The notes beneath the pieces were generated by a model. That model made no database searches. It had not been told where the DNA came from and saw only the letters and a list, made by a program, of their open reading frames with translations. This document shows positions 63,146-64,000 of a DNA stretch of 64,000 nt, piece after piece. The position numbers and the translations under genes were made by a program. The DNA is from Pocillopora verrucosa. Taxonomy: Eukaryota; Cnidaria; Anthozoa; Scleractinia; Pocilloporidae. Each line of letters starts with the position of its first letter. The first letter of the stretch is position 1. Location: the NCBI RefSeq assembly GCF_036669915.1, contig NC_089325.1, positions 13,225,235 through 13,289,234 of the forward strand, in the 5' to 3' direction.

Positions 63146-64000
63146 TGCAAAGCAATTAATATAATCCTGAGTCTCGGAAGTCATTCAATTTAGCGGCTCA
63201 TTAACAACGACAAAGGCAAAAAGCGCGTGTTTATGTGTCTTAAAGCCCCTCCCTCGCAACCCTACACATCTACTCTCCACGGTTGTCTTGTCATTGCAAG
63301 ATAATTCAAGAAAGGGCTCTTTAAGACCAATGCTCGCGTGATAAAACACTAAAATTGTTATTTTTCATTCGTACAAATTTTGATCCTCGCTTAATTAAGT
63401 CGAGACCGCCCACTTTAATGGCCCTGATCCAAATGCATTGGACAAGGGTTATATTTTGGAGCAAGAACCTAAAGTGATCAATCTTTTAAAACAAATGTTG
63501 TACACCGAGATCAAAAAGATGTAACAGACAATTGAGAGCCACCCACCATGATTTCTATAACAAAGAAAACATCGGTGACAGAAAAAAGGAATGATAATGC
63601 TAATTAAAACTGTTATCAAAAGATGATTGAAAACCTGATTTCATTGTTGACACCAATAAGGCGCTCAAAGTTTGCATCGGCCGTATAACCGGACTGAATC
63701 CGCTGATTTTGCATCTTTAAACGGTAGTGGCAGCATGATCGTAGGACTTTATCCTTTGTATCTCTTCGACTTTTGTTTATGTGCTACTCATTTAGTAGGA
63801 GTTATGTTTACCACGACTAATTCAACTGCTAGATCGGTATATCATCAAAGATCTCTTCCGGTGGACTGATTCTTTCTCAATTGCTTTTAGAAGCCTTCAA
63901 TAAGTTAGTTTTACAATTTACTTCTTCAACTACTCCATGTTTGAAAACCGTGACAAAAGAATTCAAATCACTCTCTAAGAAACTGTCTTGCTTGAATGCA
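63146..64000. other. right edge of the window without a supportable gene
   Basis: It holds the duplicated 'caattaatataatcctgag' and 'gtctcggaag' blocks next to the array. A 65-codon frame near 63672 has no feature that supports coding. Confidence 0.45.

Overview
This window is animal nuclear DNA. Most of its genes are split by GT-AG introns. It is AT-rich, holds many short inverted-repeat elements, and encodes proteins typical of animals: CUB-domain receptors, an FGF, SCOC, centrin and a myosin light chain. Several dispersed repeats (the 8266-8398 element, the 'ggctaacggttaa' cluster near 45.2 kb, and an interspersed repeat found at 10.7, 23.9, 24.7 and 54.8 kb) look like ones I associate with reef corals and sea anemones. 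I infer an anthozoan cnidarian, most likely a stony coral. The placement is from memory and was not checked.

Layout. 0.7-3.4 kb: an NXPE-like (neurexophilin plus PC-esterase) gene, minus strand, three exons in phase. 6.5-14.3 kb: a minus-strand CUB-CUB-CUB-transmembrane-PPxY gene whose splice sites survive but whose exons carry several one-base indels. 14.7-20.6 kb: an almost intact BEL/Pao LTR retrotransposon, minus strand. Its 252-bp LTRs differ at one base, and gag and pol are split by a single in-frame stop. 21.6-23.2 kb: a second, shorter and more decayed copy of the CUB receptor gene. 24.5-29.1 kb: a complete centrin gene of eight coding exons, minus strand. 29.1-40.8 kb: no gene I can support. 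40.9-43.5 kb: an FGF-family gene with an exact FGF signature and an unusual acidic tail, in a cluster of G-rich mobile elements. 44.8 kb: an unidentified open exon. 46.6 kb: a single-exon myosin essential light-chain-like gene. 49.6 kb: a 74-residue membrane protein gene. 52.5-57.6 kb: a divergent pair, MBLAC1-like (minus) and SCOC (plus), with start codons 179 bp apart. 58-61.8 kb: a relict reading frame, a long hairpin element and tandemly duplicated candidate exons of an unknown minus-strand gene. 62-63.2 kb: a local duplication in which a 19-bp unit has expanded into an array.

The genes are ordinary eukaryotic neighbours, not an operon. Only the MBLAC1/SCOC pair suggests shared control. 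I found no CRISPR array, no functional tRNA or rRNA gene, and no clearly new multi-gene system. The best leads are the decaying pair of CUB-PPxY receptors, the acidic-tailed FGF, the very young Pao insertion and the unassigned exon cluster at 59.7-61.8 kb.
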